This document shows, one piece after another, positions 44,285-55,839 of a stretch of DNA of 64,000 bases; the stretch's first letter is position 1, and each line of letters begins with the position of its first letter. Both the position numbers and the translations under genes were made by a program. The notes beneath the pieces were generated by a model. That model searched no databases. It was given only the letters and a program-made list of their open reading frames with translations, and had not been told where the DNA came from. Where the stretch lies: contig JAVTVY010025396.1 in NCBI GenBank assembly GCA_036873755.1, forward strand, positions 40,467-104,466, in the 5' to 3' direction. This DNA comes from Hanleya hanleyi (lineage: Eukaryota; Mollusca; Polyplacophora; Lepidopleurida; Hanleyidae).

Positions 44285-46436
44285 AAAATATTCAATTACT
44301 CCAATGCTGTCAAGGAGTTTGACTGGAACTTATACACGTCAGGAGGCTATAGTTGTGATTGTGAATTGTCGAACTTTATCTATACACCATGCAAACATAT
44401 TGTGACTGGTAACCTTGATGTGGTGAGTGATAAGAATCTGAAATTACTCCTGATGAAAGGACCTAAATATAGAGAGCCAAGAAGAATAAATCTGAAGGCG
44501 GACCAGAAGATAGTCCTGACTGCATTAGAACAGTACGTTATTGATTGGTCCAAGCGAGAAAAAGTTGAACCTACAGTACTCGCTGATTGGCTGGACCTCA
44601 CCAAGAGCAAGGTCGTTGAAACAATCCGCCATATTGACAGAAGTACCCTTCCCCAAACAAAACAAGTACTGAGAAGCCCCAATTCGCAAGAAGTTCTAGC
44701 AAATCTCCAGAGTAAATTCGTCATAGTCCCAGCAGACAAAGCTCCGAATAATATAATATTCATATGTAAATATTACTATTACCAGGTGCTGGTTAAAGAA
44801 TTGAGTATAGACATATCTTCATCAAATACATCTACTTACTCCCAAACTGCATTTACTCTGGAAGAGCTATTTAACAATCACAACAAGTTTCTCAGGGAAA
44901 GAGGTATTTGTCTTCCAACCAATCATAGCGACATACCAAAAATATATTGGACTCCCAAAATGCATAAATCACCATACAAAGCTAGATTCATAGCTGGTTC
45001 TAGAAGCTGCACCACCAAGCTTCTTTCAACCCTATTGACGAGGCCCTTCAGGAGGTAAAAGCATTTTGGGAAAGGTATTGCGCCACTATTTCTAAGAACT
45101 CTGGCGTTGAATGTATGCGGATATTGAAAAACTCAAAATGTCTTACGGAAGAGCTTGATGCTAAAGGTCACATACCGTACAGACATGTATCCACATGGGA
45201 TTTCTCGACTCTATACTACAATCCCTCATCAGGACCTTATTGACCGTCTAAGTTCATTAATAGTATCTGTGTTCAAGAAAACTGATCGTAGATATATTAA
45301 TGTCGGAAGCCATAAAAAAGCATTCTTTAGCTCGACTACATACAAGAGATATCATTCATGGGATGTTTCTTTGTTTATAGAGTTGCTTGAATTTCTCATT
45401 AAAAATATCTATGTGAAATTGGCAACACAATATATCAGCAGCATATAGGTATTCCAATGGGTACTAATTGTGCACCCCTGTTGGCTGACCTGTATCTGTT
45501 CTCTTATGAATATGACTATATGCTGGGGCTTTCAAAAACCGATCCACTCAAAGCCCGTTCCTTCTCATTCACCAAACGCTATATAGACGATCTTCTCGCT
45601 GTGGATAATCGCTATATAAATGAAGCAGTGAAGGATATATATCCACCTTCACTGATTTGAAGGAAACTACAGATAGCCCTACAGGTACATCTTATTTAGA
45701 TCTCTATCTCTACAAAAATGAAGCGGGCATTCTCTCTCGTCGACTTTATGACAAAAGAGATGATTACAATTTCGACATCGTAAACTATCCCTTTCTGGAC
45801 AGTAATATTCCAGTTGGACCTGCATATGGCGTATACATATCTCGCCTAGTAGCATTTGCTAGATCCTGTGTTAAATGTGACGATTTTAATCAACGTCACA
45901 AAACATTGTTGCAGAAACTTATAAAACAGGGCTATTCCACCAAGCGCCTCCACTCAAAGTTTTCAAATTTGGCGATACATATCGCATGCTGATAGCAAAA
46001 TACGAACGTAGCGTGCAAGATCTATGGGGCTACGTTTCGTAACATGTGTCTAATTCCGCTTAACCCGGGGCTAGGGGCCGTATGAGCCTATGTACTTCAA
46101 GATCCTCATGGTACTCATATGAACAGTCACAATCAAAGCGTGGCTGAGGTACATCATTTTTAGATGACGACTCTATAACGAATATTATGGATTAAGAATA
46201 CTGATCAGCGATACGGATTTGATATTTTGGAACATCATGTCTTGCCGGCATCATTGAAAATTGTTGACCGCTTCTCTCTTGCAGGAAACAAGCCTATGTT
46301 TATGTATACTTTTGTCTTTTTGAATTTGGTGCTAATACTGTTATATGGAAATAGAATAGGTCTTTGGATTATGGACGCGGATATTCTCTAATGGACGACG
46401 GCTGAATTATGAATGACGGACTAGACGCTTGTAATT
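44285..46436 (+). pseudogene. RT element family 2, longest copy
   Basis: The frame at 44366-45058 carries GPKYREPRRINLKADQ, FVIVPADKAPNNIIF and IPKIYWTPKMHKSPYKARFI, then GSRSCTTKLLSTLLT. Further pieces give ISRLYTTIPHQDLIDRL (motif A region), MGTNCAPLLADLYLFSYEYD, the catalytic RYIDDLLAVDNRYI (45570-45611), LYDKRDDYNFDIVNYPF and PAYGVYISRLVAFARSC. The PADK, PKMHK and MGTNCAP motifs match the order in Penelope-like RTs, but no GIY-YIG domain follows. Frameshifts lie near 45060, 45210, 45450 and 45655. A 3' tail runs to about 46436. Family placement as Penelope-like is inference. Confidence 0.88.
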
Positions 46437-46949
46437 CATCTAATAACCATGTACACATATTGTGACTAGTAACATTGATAAAGTGTGCAATATGACCTTA
46501 AAATACTCCTGATGAAGGGACAAAAATATCAATATTATGGCCGATGAATAGATAATCCAAAGCGCCCTTGAGCAGTATATTGTTTAGTGGTCGAAACGAG
46601 AAAACAGTCATCCTACATTACTTGCAGACTGGTTGGGTCGTGTCAAAGGCAAGGTTGTCAATACTATCTGCCACATCAACAGAAATACCCTTCCCCAAGC
46701 AAAACAAACATTGGAAGACATCATGGTACACTAATTCTTGCAGACATCCAAAGCAATTTCATTATTATTCCAGCAGACAAAGCCCCAAATAATATAATAC
46801 GTATTTCTAGATAGTACTATTACCAGGTACTGGTTTAGGAGATGAGTATAGCAATTCCACCAGCTTCTGTGTCAACTTACTCCTCCACTGGAAAGATATA
46901 TTCAACAAACCCAAACAGTTTCTCAAGGAAAGAGGTATTTCCTTGCTAA
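46437..46949 (+). pseudogene. RT element family 2, second copy, 5' part (head-to-tail)
   Basis: Directly behind the tail of the preceding copy the sequence restarts with CCATGTACACATATTGTGAC, matching 44388 onward, and follows it through the PADKAPNNII region to AGAGGTATTT (matching 44905). Stops and indels are frequent. It is cut by the inverted-repeat element. Confidence 0.82.
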
Positions 46950-47603
46950 AGTCTGTCCATTTTAATTAGTCGTCTACTTTGGAGCTTGTCAAAAATCAAT
47001 AGCTAACCCTGCAACAATTTTCTTTTTTTGAGTGTGTATAACAATCTAAACTCTACAAAATTATAGCCATTTCTCTGTGATAGCGATTATTTATCACTGC
47101 TTGAACTAACTTTTTAATTGTCTCCATTTAAAACCCCTGTACAATTGTTTGTATGCCGGGCCTCAGTTACATAGGGAGACGTCATAATATATTCATGTCT
47201 ACTGGCACAAAGGTCATTGATGCGGAATACAGTAATAACAGGCGGTCCGTGGGAGTGTCACTTATATCTCATGCCCAGTGAAATTGCCGAATGATAATCC
47301 GCACACACCTCTATGACCGTACACGGCATTGTTGACCTTTGTGCTGGACAACACGAATACATTATGACGTCTCCCTATGTAATTGAGTTCCAGTAGATGA
47401 AACAACTGTACTGGAGTTTTATATGGAGAGAATTACAAAGTTATTTCAAGTATGATTTATTATCGATATCACAGAGAAGTGGTAGTCATTTTGTAGAATT
47501 CTGTTTGTTCTACACGGTGCAAAAAAGAAAATTTATGCAGAGTTAACTGCTGATTATTGCGAAGCTCCAAAGTAGACGACTAATTAAAATGGACAGACTA
47601 TAA
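46950..47603. mobile_element. Non-autonomous element with ~215 bp inverted repeats (copy B)
   Basis: Left arm GTCTGTCCATTTTAATTAGT and right arm ACTAATTAAAATGGACAGAC pair over about 215 bp and match the arms of 218-770. The core (47160-47390) is a different palindrome: GGGAGACGTCATAATATATTC against GAATACATTATGACGTCTCCC. Flanking RT sequence on both sides shows that it landed inside the RT pseudogene. Confidence 0.9.
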
Positions 47604-47680
47604 TACTCATACCGACATAACAAAATTGCACAGGGCTCCCAAAATGCATAAAACACCATACAAAGCTTGTATGAATGATG
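47604..47680 (+). pseudogene. RT element family 2, second copy, continuation
   Basis: CATACCGACATAACAAAATT, then CTCCCAAAATGCATAAAACACCATACAAAGCT (read as two blocks), continues the match to 44929-44985 after the inserted element. Similarity stops near 47680. Confidence 0.8.
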
Positions 47681-48110
47681 GTGTGGATAACCCCGGTATG
47701 AGAACCGTCCACCTGGACTGTGGGGGAGAGATCAGACTACCAGCTCCTGAGTGCCATTTCTACATAACCGGGCAGTACGTCGGTCAGTGCTTTTAATGAG
47801 TTCTCATCAAACCGCGTGAAACAATCTAAATTTGCGCAAAGACCCTTTTCAGGGTCAACCATTCTTTACGAAAGAGAACTTCTAACTGAGCAAAATTTTC
47901 TCTCTTTGTGATGGTATAAGTTGTGGTGTGTTGTGGACGATGCGTCTGGCTGCGTGTGTCTGCCACCAGACGGGTGGTTATGGCGGATGAGGCTTCTGGC
48001 GCATCACAAGGGAGAACACTGACAATAGCGTGGATATCGTACGCGAATGTTATGCAAACACTCTTAAAATGGAAGTAGGATGTGATGAAGTGGATAATAA
48101 AGTGCGTGAC
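47681..48110. other. Non-coding stretch
   Basis: Nothing recognised. Confidence 0.4.
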
Positions 48111-48625
48111 GCGCAATATGGCTCACCCGCAAACCCACTCACACACTAACTTCTCACTCACTCACTCACTCCTCGTCACGCCTCTTCATATAAGTCCTCA
48201 TCTTCATTCCCTTTCAGTCTCCACTCAACCTAATTTATCATTGCGGTACTGCGTTAAGACAGGCGCTGAGTGGCGTTTCTGCGTTAAGTCGGTGGCGGCC
48301 TACTGAATGCGGGTGGAAGAATGGAGGAGAGATGGTTGGATGATGGAGGCTACTCAAAGTGGATGGTGGAAGAATGCTGGATACTTACGACCTTATGTTA
48401 TCACCACCCTCACTTACGCCTCACACACTACCTTTCACTCACTTTTTCCTCGTCGTCACTCCTTCTTGTCGTCACTTCTCCTCCTCCTATTCCTCCTCCT
48501 CCTCCTCCTCCTCATTACAGACTTGGACAGACCTCTGCACTTCTGCTATTCCGAACTCCTCAGTGTATTACTTTGTTAAGACGGGCGTTGAGGGGAGTTT
48601 CTGTGTTACGGCGGCGGTTATCTTC
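48111..48625 (+). repeat. Degenerate ~300-bp tandem duplication with TCC microsatellite
   Basis: CTCACACACTAACTTCTCAC at 48137 resembles CTCACACACTACCTTTCACT at 48419, and GCGTTAAGACAGGCGCTGAG at 48250 resembles TTGTTAAGACGGGCGTTGAG at 48572. A CTCCTCCTC run lies at 48478-48513 in the second copy. Confidence 0.65.
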
Positions 48626-49126
48626 CGTACTTTATCTGTATACTGAGCCCGTCCCTAGACCCGAGGCTAAAGTACATAGGACAACTGAAGCGTGAAACGA
48701 GAAATCGGAGTGAAAGTTTTGTCTTGAATCATCCTAGTACCTGTACAGAGTGCAAGGACGTACCCTAGACGACCCGCAAAAAAATAAAATAAAACAATAC
48801 GCCACCTAACAGTCCTCCCTAGTGAGTGCGCATGCCAGTGTGCGATACCCTAAGGGAGCAGTCTACAGTACAGCCAAGGCATCTGAAATTCAAGAGAAGG
48901 CCATTTCGTGATATGTTAAATAGTAACCGTGTTTCAACAGAACCCGCATAGAACTATATATATGCTCTTGCCATGATTCCGAGGCAGACGAAATTTGGGG
49001 AGAGCGAGAAATCCCTTGAAATTGATCCAAAATGGGTCATATTCTCCCGCCATCACAGAAAAAACCCCTTGACAATCGATTGCCCTCAAACTCACTAACA
49101 CTGTGCCCAGTCCAAAGATAAACAAA
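48626..49126. other. Non-coding stretch
   Basis: Nothing recognised. Confidence 0.4.
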
Positions 49127-49131
49127 TATTA

Positions 49132-49546
49132 CAGGCCCGTGCACAGTGGGGGTTCGGAGGGGTCGGTCGACCCCCCCCCCCCCTTCGCTGCTCTTGAATC
49201 GGACGGAGTTCCGCCTCAACAGTCCAAGAATAAAAAATATATCATGCGAGGCTGGTGTGCAGTCCACCGCGACCGAAACACGCAAAGCGACCGAACCCCC
49301 GCGAAGAGAAAAACTTACACACTCTGCAGGCAGGAAAAACTACCGGTATTAACAGTATGGCAATATCAGTTGTCTCCCGTAAATTTACTCTTCACATAGA
49401 ATAGTCCGAAAAGTGTTTTGGTCGATTTGCCCCCGGACCCCCTTTGCAGGGCTTTTAGCGCGCATTGCTGGGATAGTCCTTGTAGTTCCACCTGACTGGG
49501 AAACGACCCCCTCGAACAATCGAACAAAATCCTGAGTACGGGCCTG
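49132..49546. mobile_element. 415-bp TIR element with 5-bp TATTA duplication
   Basis: The ends are CAGGCCCGTGC and GTACGGGCCTG, inverted repeats with one difference, flanked by TATTA at 49127-49131 and 49547-49551. A run of 14 C follows the left end (49170-49186). It is non-coding. The class is uncertain; CAGG ends occur in hAT elements, but those make 8-bp duplications. Confidence 0.65.
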
Positions 49547-49551
49547 TATTA

Positions 49552-50640
49552 CAGACAAATATAGTCGACCCGGCCGTTTTCAAAGTCAAGTCCTCAGTTT
49601 GAAGTACCCTGTTTGCTCGTAAGCTGAAAAGGCCCTAATTAACAGCCACACTCCCGCACTTCCATCCAAATAGTGAAGCATGGGCCAGCCTAACTGGCAA
49701 AATGTCATGTACTGACCTGAAGAATATCAACCAGTCAGCCGAATGATATTACAAATATTACTAACTAAAAAGCCAACAAATATTATCATGGGGTCAAGCC
49801 TGTCGGAATATTAATTTCAAAGAAAAAGTGCAAGTGACCTCGAAGGTCACACCACACTTCTCATACAACCTATGCAATCGAAAAAGCCCATGCAACATGG
49901 GCCATGCGAACCTCACCCCATGCATCGGACAGTCCACACAAACTTTCTATCCAATACGCAGTCAAAGGCTCTTTCTATACTACTAAGGTAAGACATTCAA
50001 CTGATTAACAGAGATAATGTCGGGACCAGGCCTATCACACAATACCGTCACTGGTCCCGATATTCATGACAACTTGGAGTAATAAAAACATAGAAAGGCT
50101 TCGGTTTCGTCGAAGTTTAATTTACAACGAAACTGAAAACAGAGCTTCGAATAATCGTTCATTTGCTTTATACCTCCCAGACGACATGTTCAACATCGGC
50201 TTTTTGTGAAACGCACTTGACGTCAATCAGCTATTCGTAAAAGTATGGGTCGCCGATTAGTACATGTGTACATGTATATATTTATGGAGGTAAATCTATT
50301 GACCTTCATACATTGAACGACTTACGTTGTTAATTCGCGTTCTGTAATTATTGGAGTTTCTGCTGTAGGGTGGTCCTTAAATTTGGACGTTTTCTGCCAT
50401 TATTACCGTACGGTAGCGGTACTCGAAATGCGAAGCCCTAAAATATACAATAGGCCTATTGCTTTTGCTAGTTCACATGCTTGTGTATTTGTGTGCTTTC
50501 AAATCCATTCACGTTTTATTTTTGGAGCACATAAATTAAACGAGACGTGTTTTTAAATACTGGTAGTTTCAGTTACGATAATTGTCTGTTTTTTATGGTT
50601 TTTTTTTGTGTTTTTTTGTTTGCACGGTATACACCCTCAA
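49552..50640. other. Non-coding stretch
   Basis: Nothing recognised. Confidence 0.4.
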
Positions 50641-50815
50641 AAAGGCATGTCAGTCCCAAATGAAACCAGTGCAGTACCGGAGAACCTAGGTCCCCTATTG
50701 AAATCGTTCAGAGTATTCTTTTTCCACGTGATTTTGTGTCAGTGATATGTCAAAAACGGTTTGACGGATTAAGCCCAAACTTTCAAGATATGTTCTGGTG
50801 GACCAGATCTAGTGC

Positions 50816-51263
50816 CATTTGCGTACACTTCGCCATCCATAAGATGGCTTGCGAATCGTGAGTCTCCATTATTGCGGAGCGATATCCGGTATATTACGGG
50901 ATTCTGTTCGGCCTTCATCCGGCAGAGAACAGACTCGAGAAATCTGATAAATTACAGGTTTTCAAACCACTTGGGAAACAGATATAGGCTAGGCTTACAA
51001 AATATATAGGTATAAATAACTTTCGTATCACCCAAGAGGTGTGGTAGACCTGTAATTTTCAACAAGTAGGGCATCACATGATTCGAAAATGGCGAGTTAC
51101 GTTGGGGTTACGTCGGTAGACTTTAGCTGATTGGCTGACGAAGTCACGTGGTATTGACTTCTGGAAATTCCCTCTCGCACTTGCCGAAAGTAGGCTGTAA
51201 ATGGATACACACGATCCCAGGGTCAGTCTTACCGCGTATAGATGACCGAGATGGTTACAGGTT
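50816..51263 (+). mobile_element. 448-bp non-autonomous element, 10-bp TSD (copy 2)
   Basis: GATCTAGTGC flanks it at 50806-50815 and 51264-51273. It matches copy 1 (24461-24909, minus strand) end to end at roughly 85-90% by eye. It lies inside another dispersed repeat, which continues on both sides. Confidence 0.9.
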
Positions 51264-51283
51264 GATCTAGTGCATATACCAAG

Positions 51284-52110
51284 TTAATTCTGATTGGTCA
51301 GATGCCGTGGCGGTCATCTTGGATTAAACTTAAAACCTTTGAACATCTTCTCCTCTGAAACCGCTGAACCATTCGATGTGAAACTTGGTACAGATGATCA
51401 ATGGGTCGGTGTCTCTCAATCCTCGAAAAGTTTCTACGTTCGACAAGATGGCCGCCATCAACCAATCAAAATTATTGGATTTTAAAATAACTGATTTGAA
51501 CTGGAAAAAGATATGAAATATATACTGTATGATGTGGCAATCACGAATATGCAAAGATTTTGGTCTTTGGTCACGTGGTTTGGCCGCCATCTTGTATTTG
51601 TGAAAAACTTTACTGATTTTGCAAGGGCATATTCTCTTGAACCCTGATACGTACCGATTTCTAGGCTACTGTGATATATCGAGAAGACTATGGTCTCTTG
51701 CACTGAAAGCAATATTGTTGATAGGCTGAACGGTTTGGCGGTCATATTGGATTTAACCCAAACCATATTGGATTTAACCCCCCGTCTGAAACCGATGTGA
51801 AACTTGGTACAGATTATCAATGGGTCGCGGTCTCTCAAATTCGGTTTAGCTTCGTGGAACAAATGACAGCCATCAACCAATCAAAATTGTGGGATTTTGA
51901 AGTAACGGATTTGGTCACGTGGTTTGGCGGGCATGTTGAATTTTGTGAAAATCTTTATCTATTTTGCAAGCGCTTATTGTCTTGAACTCTTATAGATACA
52001 GATTTCTAGGCTGTTGTGATATATCGTGAAGGCCATCATGCATGGTCTGTTGCACTGAAAGCAAAATACTGTCGATTAGCTGAAGTTTGGCGGCCACATT
52101 TATGATTTTG
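51284..52110 (+). repeat. ~400-bp dispersed repeat, two tandem units
   Basis: GATGTGAAACTTGGTACAGA with CAATGGGTC, then GCCATCAACCAATCAAAATT, then GGTCACGTGGTTTGGC, then ATTTCTAGGCT and GATATATCG follow in the same order from 51379 and again from 51794. The second unit is shortened. A diverged third copy lies at 2740-3130. Confidence 0.85.
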
Positions 52111-52118
52111 GCATAGAC

Positions 52119-52157
52119 CATGGAGGTATAAATCAAATAGTGATTTATACCTCCATG
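52119..52157. repeat. 39-bp palindrome
   Basis: CATGGAGGTATAAATCA and TGATTTATACCTCCATG with five bases between. GCATAGACC flanks it on both sides as a direct repeat. Confidence 0.85.
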
Positions 52158-52167
52158 CATAGACCTA

Positions 52168-52600
52168 CTGTCTGTCCCAGATAATATATCCGAGACGTTT
52201 ACGGCGATATTTCGGAGACAATTGATTGGACGATATTGAAACTTCACACAAGAGATAAACTAAAAATACCAATTTTATTCCAAAGTATCAAGAAAATCCT
52301 TCCAGTAGTTCTCAACAAATCGCGAAAACAAGAATTAGATGGAAGATTTGTAGGTTATTTTACGACGTCATGACGTCAAGCCTGCATGTTATAACATCGG
52401 CAGATCAACGTCATGGTAGCCCCAAAATAACATGGTAGGTATTGGTGATTTTCGTCAATTCCCAACAGATTTTAATGAAACATGGGGGAAAAATTAGTAT
52501 TTGTTAGTTAATATACTGTGTGAAGTTTCAATGCTTTACGATAAATTGTCTCCGAAATATCGCCGAAAACGTCTCGGAATATATTATCTGGGACAGACAG
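52168..52600. mobile_element. 433-bp TIR element with TA duplication
   Basis: CTGTCTGTCCCAGATAATAT at the left is mirrored by ATTATCTGGGACAGACAG at the right, flanked by TA. The inverted match continues inward through CGAGACGTTT, ATATTTCGGAGACAATT and GAAACTTCACAC, about 85-90 bp. TA duplication and long TIRs suit a Tc1/mariner-type MITE. Confidence 0.8.
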
Positions 52601-52602
52601 TA

Positions 52603-53512
52603 GACACAATCCACTGTGCAGACCTCGTCCCCGGTAGCCGCTGCTCGCAGCTCCAATAATATTTGTTTCCCTACGGCTAGTTCATACTCTGATTCCGCTA
52701 GTTATTATCGCAAAAATAAACTACATGCAAATATAGTACTATATTATAATGGCAATATTTTAGGCTTGATTGACTCACGACAAAAGAATCGTGTCAGACA
52801 GAAGACTGGCATCGGAAAGGCGAAACCAGTAGATTGTGCTTGAAATGACTGTAGAATAGCCTGGGCCGTAGTTATAAGATAACTTTATTGACACTTCAGC
52901 ACAGTCACAAGCTATATATATTTATATTTCAGCTGGTTTCGGGCAAATAAGAATTAGGGTTAGTCTTTGATTATTTCAATTTGGGTAATCGTAAAAGTGG
53001 AAAAGTTATTGCCGTTATAGAAATCTTCGAAAACCTGATGCGAAGTTCTGATGATCCCCATTTTATAGGGGATTTACGGTAGAGTGTTGAGTTCAACCAC
53101 GTGGCTTGAATCGATGGACGCGCCAAGCCTCGTTTTGGGAGCGTTGATGGTTGTCAACATGGAAGATCAACATCGGTTCGGAATGAAGATCAATGAGCCA
53201 GGTGATTTCTGAGCGGATCCTTTCTTACCTGTGTCAAATCTCAACACCGGACATAAACTTGGTCATCAAAAATGGACATAGGACCATATTTAACTCAACA
53301 ATGCAAACACACGCGCGTCAGTGTACCGTGTACCTATAACGCACACGGGAAACACGGGACAGACAGTGCGTGAGTGAGCCAAGCAAGTGTCCGTCAATCA
53401 AGGTGTCCGTATCACAGCGGGTCATTACATGTTTTTGTCAGTGTACACTTTGAAGTTACCGCCTTATTCAGGTAGATGGAAAGTAGGGAGGCCGTCCAGC
53501 CCGCTATGAACG
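52603..53512 (+). promoter_or_regulatory. Likely promoter and 5' leader region of the gene at 53513
   Basis: The part from about 53100 has less AT than its surroundings and few mobile-element traces. No TATA box is certain. An upstream ATG at 53506 overlaps the proposed start in another frame. Confidence 0.3.
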
Positions 53513-53609
53513 ATGATGAAGTATTGGAGCCTGTGCGTTTTAACTTTATTCGTCATCAATCTTGGAGAGAATACAATTTCATCATCAAGTTCAGACATTT
53601 TCGATGGAG
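53513..53609 (+). CDS. First coding exon of a probable host secreted or membrane protein
   Basis: ATGATGAAG opens a frame of 32 codons: a signal peptide (MMKYWSLCVLTLFVIN) and a serine-rich start of the mature chain (TISSSSSDIFDG). It is followed exactly by a consensus donor GTGAGT at 53610-53615, in phase 1. Downstream lie several kilobases poor in mobile elements, which fits long introns. The rest of the gene is not found in the window with confidence, and no family can be named. Of all candidate host exons here it is the best supported. Confidence 0.5.
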
Positions 53610-53615
53610 GTGAGT

Positions 53616-54900
53616 GGAGTTGGCCTGGGTCTCATAATTTCATCTGTTCATTTTCAAGTTCACTGCATTTTATTTGCATGTTTGTTGTATATTTGGTGTA
53701 TGTAAAGTGCTGATACTGTTATTTTATTATCAGTCCGCTGACGTTTTAACTGTTAATTTAAACCTTTTAGTTTTACCTGTGATATAGTATAACAGTTTCT
53801 TTTATTTAATTTCAGAATTAACTACATGTATATTCAAAATTATATGTAAGATCTACATACTTAAATTTGTCTCAGCCTGTTCAGGTATACTTGTTAAAAT
53901 ATTCACGAAAAGAAATAAATAAGAAAGAAAGTAGATTTATCTAATTTATCCAAATTTATTCAATTAACCCAAAAAGTGATTTAGATCTACACTAATTATG
54001 CATTATTATATGATGTGAGAAATGATAACAGGAGAAGGTGGAATTGGGAATGGACGAATTACAAATCCCAGGATCAGATGTGAGATAGAGGAATTTAGTT
54101 TAGATGAAAGTACAGATTGGAATTGAAAGACCGAGTATGAGTACCGTGCCCCGCCCCTCGATCCCCACCCAGAGTACCGGTTCTCCCTGTAGCATGAACA
54201 TGTTCTATTTTGACATCACCACTGTGTAGTTATGTTCTAACTTTAGCTTTACAGGTCCAGCATGTGGTGATTCATGAGATGCATGCCTGCAGACTAAATT
54301 ATTGATAATATAGAGCAATGTAGGTACGGTACATATTAATTAAGGCTGAGGTGAATTATTAGTCCAGAAGGTGAAAGCTCTTCAAAAGGAAAAGTGCATG
54401 TAAATTAAACCATTAATGCTTAGCCTATTCCCAGATATCATGCCATTTAAAGCATGTTAAGAGGTTTATATTTTAGGCAGAGAAATCATTAACATCATCA
54501 ATTAATTGATGTATAAATAACAATGTATGTATGTTTGGCTTTGGGGCAGACTCCCTGGTCTATTTGCTATGCAAATACCTAGCTGTACTTGTATGCAAAA
54601 CAGAGTAGAGCCGTAGTCATGCTGTTATGGCATTGTACATCTTTGAAATACACATTGTTTAAAACGTGAAAGTGTTGAGAAAATATATGTACATGATTTG
54701 CTACAAGCAAATACATAGTTGGCCTAAATTAGAAAGCTGAACATGATGTATTTGCCCATCATGCTCATGGCAGTAATCATGATCAGGTAGGTGTAAAGGC
54801 TAAAAAATAATACCTATGTTTGGCACTGGCCTATACTTCCCCTAATTCAACTTACCGATTTGAAATTTGATGACCTTTTCAAGCATTGCAGAACCTGAAC
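53616..54900. other. Probable intron
   Basis: AT-rich non-coding sequence; nothing recognised. Confidence 0.35.
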
Positions 54901-55012
54901 CAATCTGATTAAAACTCAGACTTAATAAACCGCTCCTCTGTCGGACATGTCGCTTAATTAGCGACATGTCAGATAGAGGAACGGTTATTAAGTCTGAGTT
55001 TTAATTAGATTG
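54901..55012. repeat. 112-bp imperfect palindrome
   Basis: CAATCTGATTAAAACTCAGA to GACATGTCGC is mirrored by GCGACATGTC to GAGTTTTAATTAGATTG around TTAATTA, with about five differences in 52 pairs. Confidence 0.88.
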
Positions 55013-55191
55013 AACCTGAACTAGAGCTATGAATATCAATGTTAGAATTCCTTCAAAAAGTTCAATTGTTGAAACAGTTGTGTAAAGCAAAGCTGAGTTT
55101 TAATTAGATTGAACCTGAACTAGAGCTATGAATATCAATGTTAGAATTCCTTCAAAAAGTTCAATTGTTGAAACAGTTGTGTAAAGCAAAG
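54994..55191 (+). repeat. 99-bp direct duplication next to the palindrome
   Basis: CTGAGTTTTAATTAGATTGA to GTGTAAAGCAAAG is repeated exactly as far as seen, with a period of 99 bp. The first copy overlaps the right arm of the palindrome. Confidence 0.93.
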
Positions 55192-55616
55192 CTAATTTCT
55201 TCAATAGTCTGCTTGCTGTGACATATCAAAATCAAATTAAAACATAAAAAATTGATAAAAATTTATTACAATTTTACCCTGCATTTAAAGCCATCATGTA
55301 GTGGGAAACAATTTTTTTTTGCGTAATCCATGTACAAGGTTATTTTTCCCAGCCCCACACCCCACTCACTCAAACTATACTCACACTGCGAGTTCCTCAT
55401 GGCAATCATTGCCTGTTTCCTAATCTAAATTTTCAAATCTCAAAGTTGTAATTTATGCATTTTTGAGTTGAGCTACATATTGGGCACTGCTTACAGGAAA
55501 GAAGTATTTTCCCCTGCTGAAAGTGCAGTATTGTCTACACATATAGTTTAGCCCACTTAATCACCTACTACTTAACCATGTAAACTGAAAATTCTGCTTC
55601 ATTGAATAGGTTGTGT
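55192..55616. other. Probable intron
   Basis: Nothing recognised. Confidence 0.35.
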
Positions 55617-55622
55617 GAAATG

Positions 55623-55833
55623 CCGGGCTTCGTGTTTAGAATTAGTGCGTGAGCTAAAAATAGCTCGCGTCAAATATTTAGGAGAGCGTATTTGAAAGTC
55701 AGGCGAGTGGTTGCAATATAATACAACATAAAATATGACATTTTACGTGAGCTAAAAATCACTCTCATGACTTGAATTTACGCGAGTGTTTGCGTGCAGG
55801 TGAGCTATCACTCACGCTAAACACGAAGCCCTG
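55623..55833. mobile_element. 211-bp TIR element with GAAATG duplication
   Basis: The ends CCGGGCTTCGTGTTTAG and CTAAACACGAAGCCCTG are inverted repeats, flanked by GAAATG at 55617-55622 and 55834-55839. Internal GTGAGCTAAAAAT blocks occur on both arms. The CAGGG-type end recalls hAT MITEs, but the duplication visible is 6 bp. Confidence 0.7.
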
Positions 55834-55839
55834 GAAATG

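Noticed and set aside
48307..48695. Three overlapping ORFs
   Set aside because: They lie on a degenerate duplication and a TCC microsatellite and share no motif.
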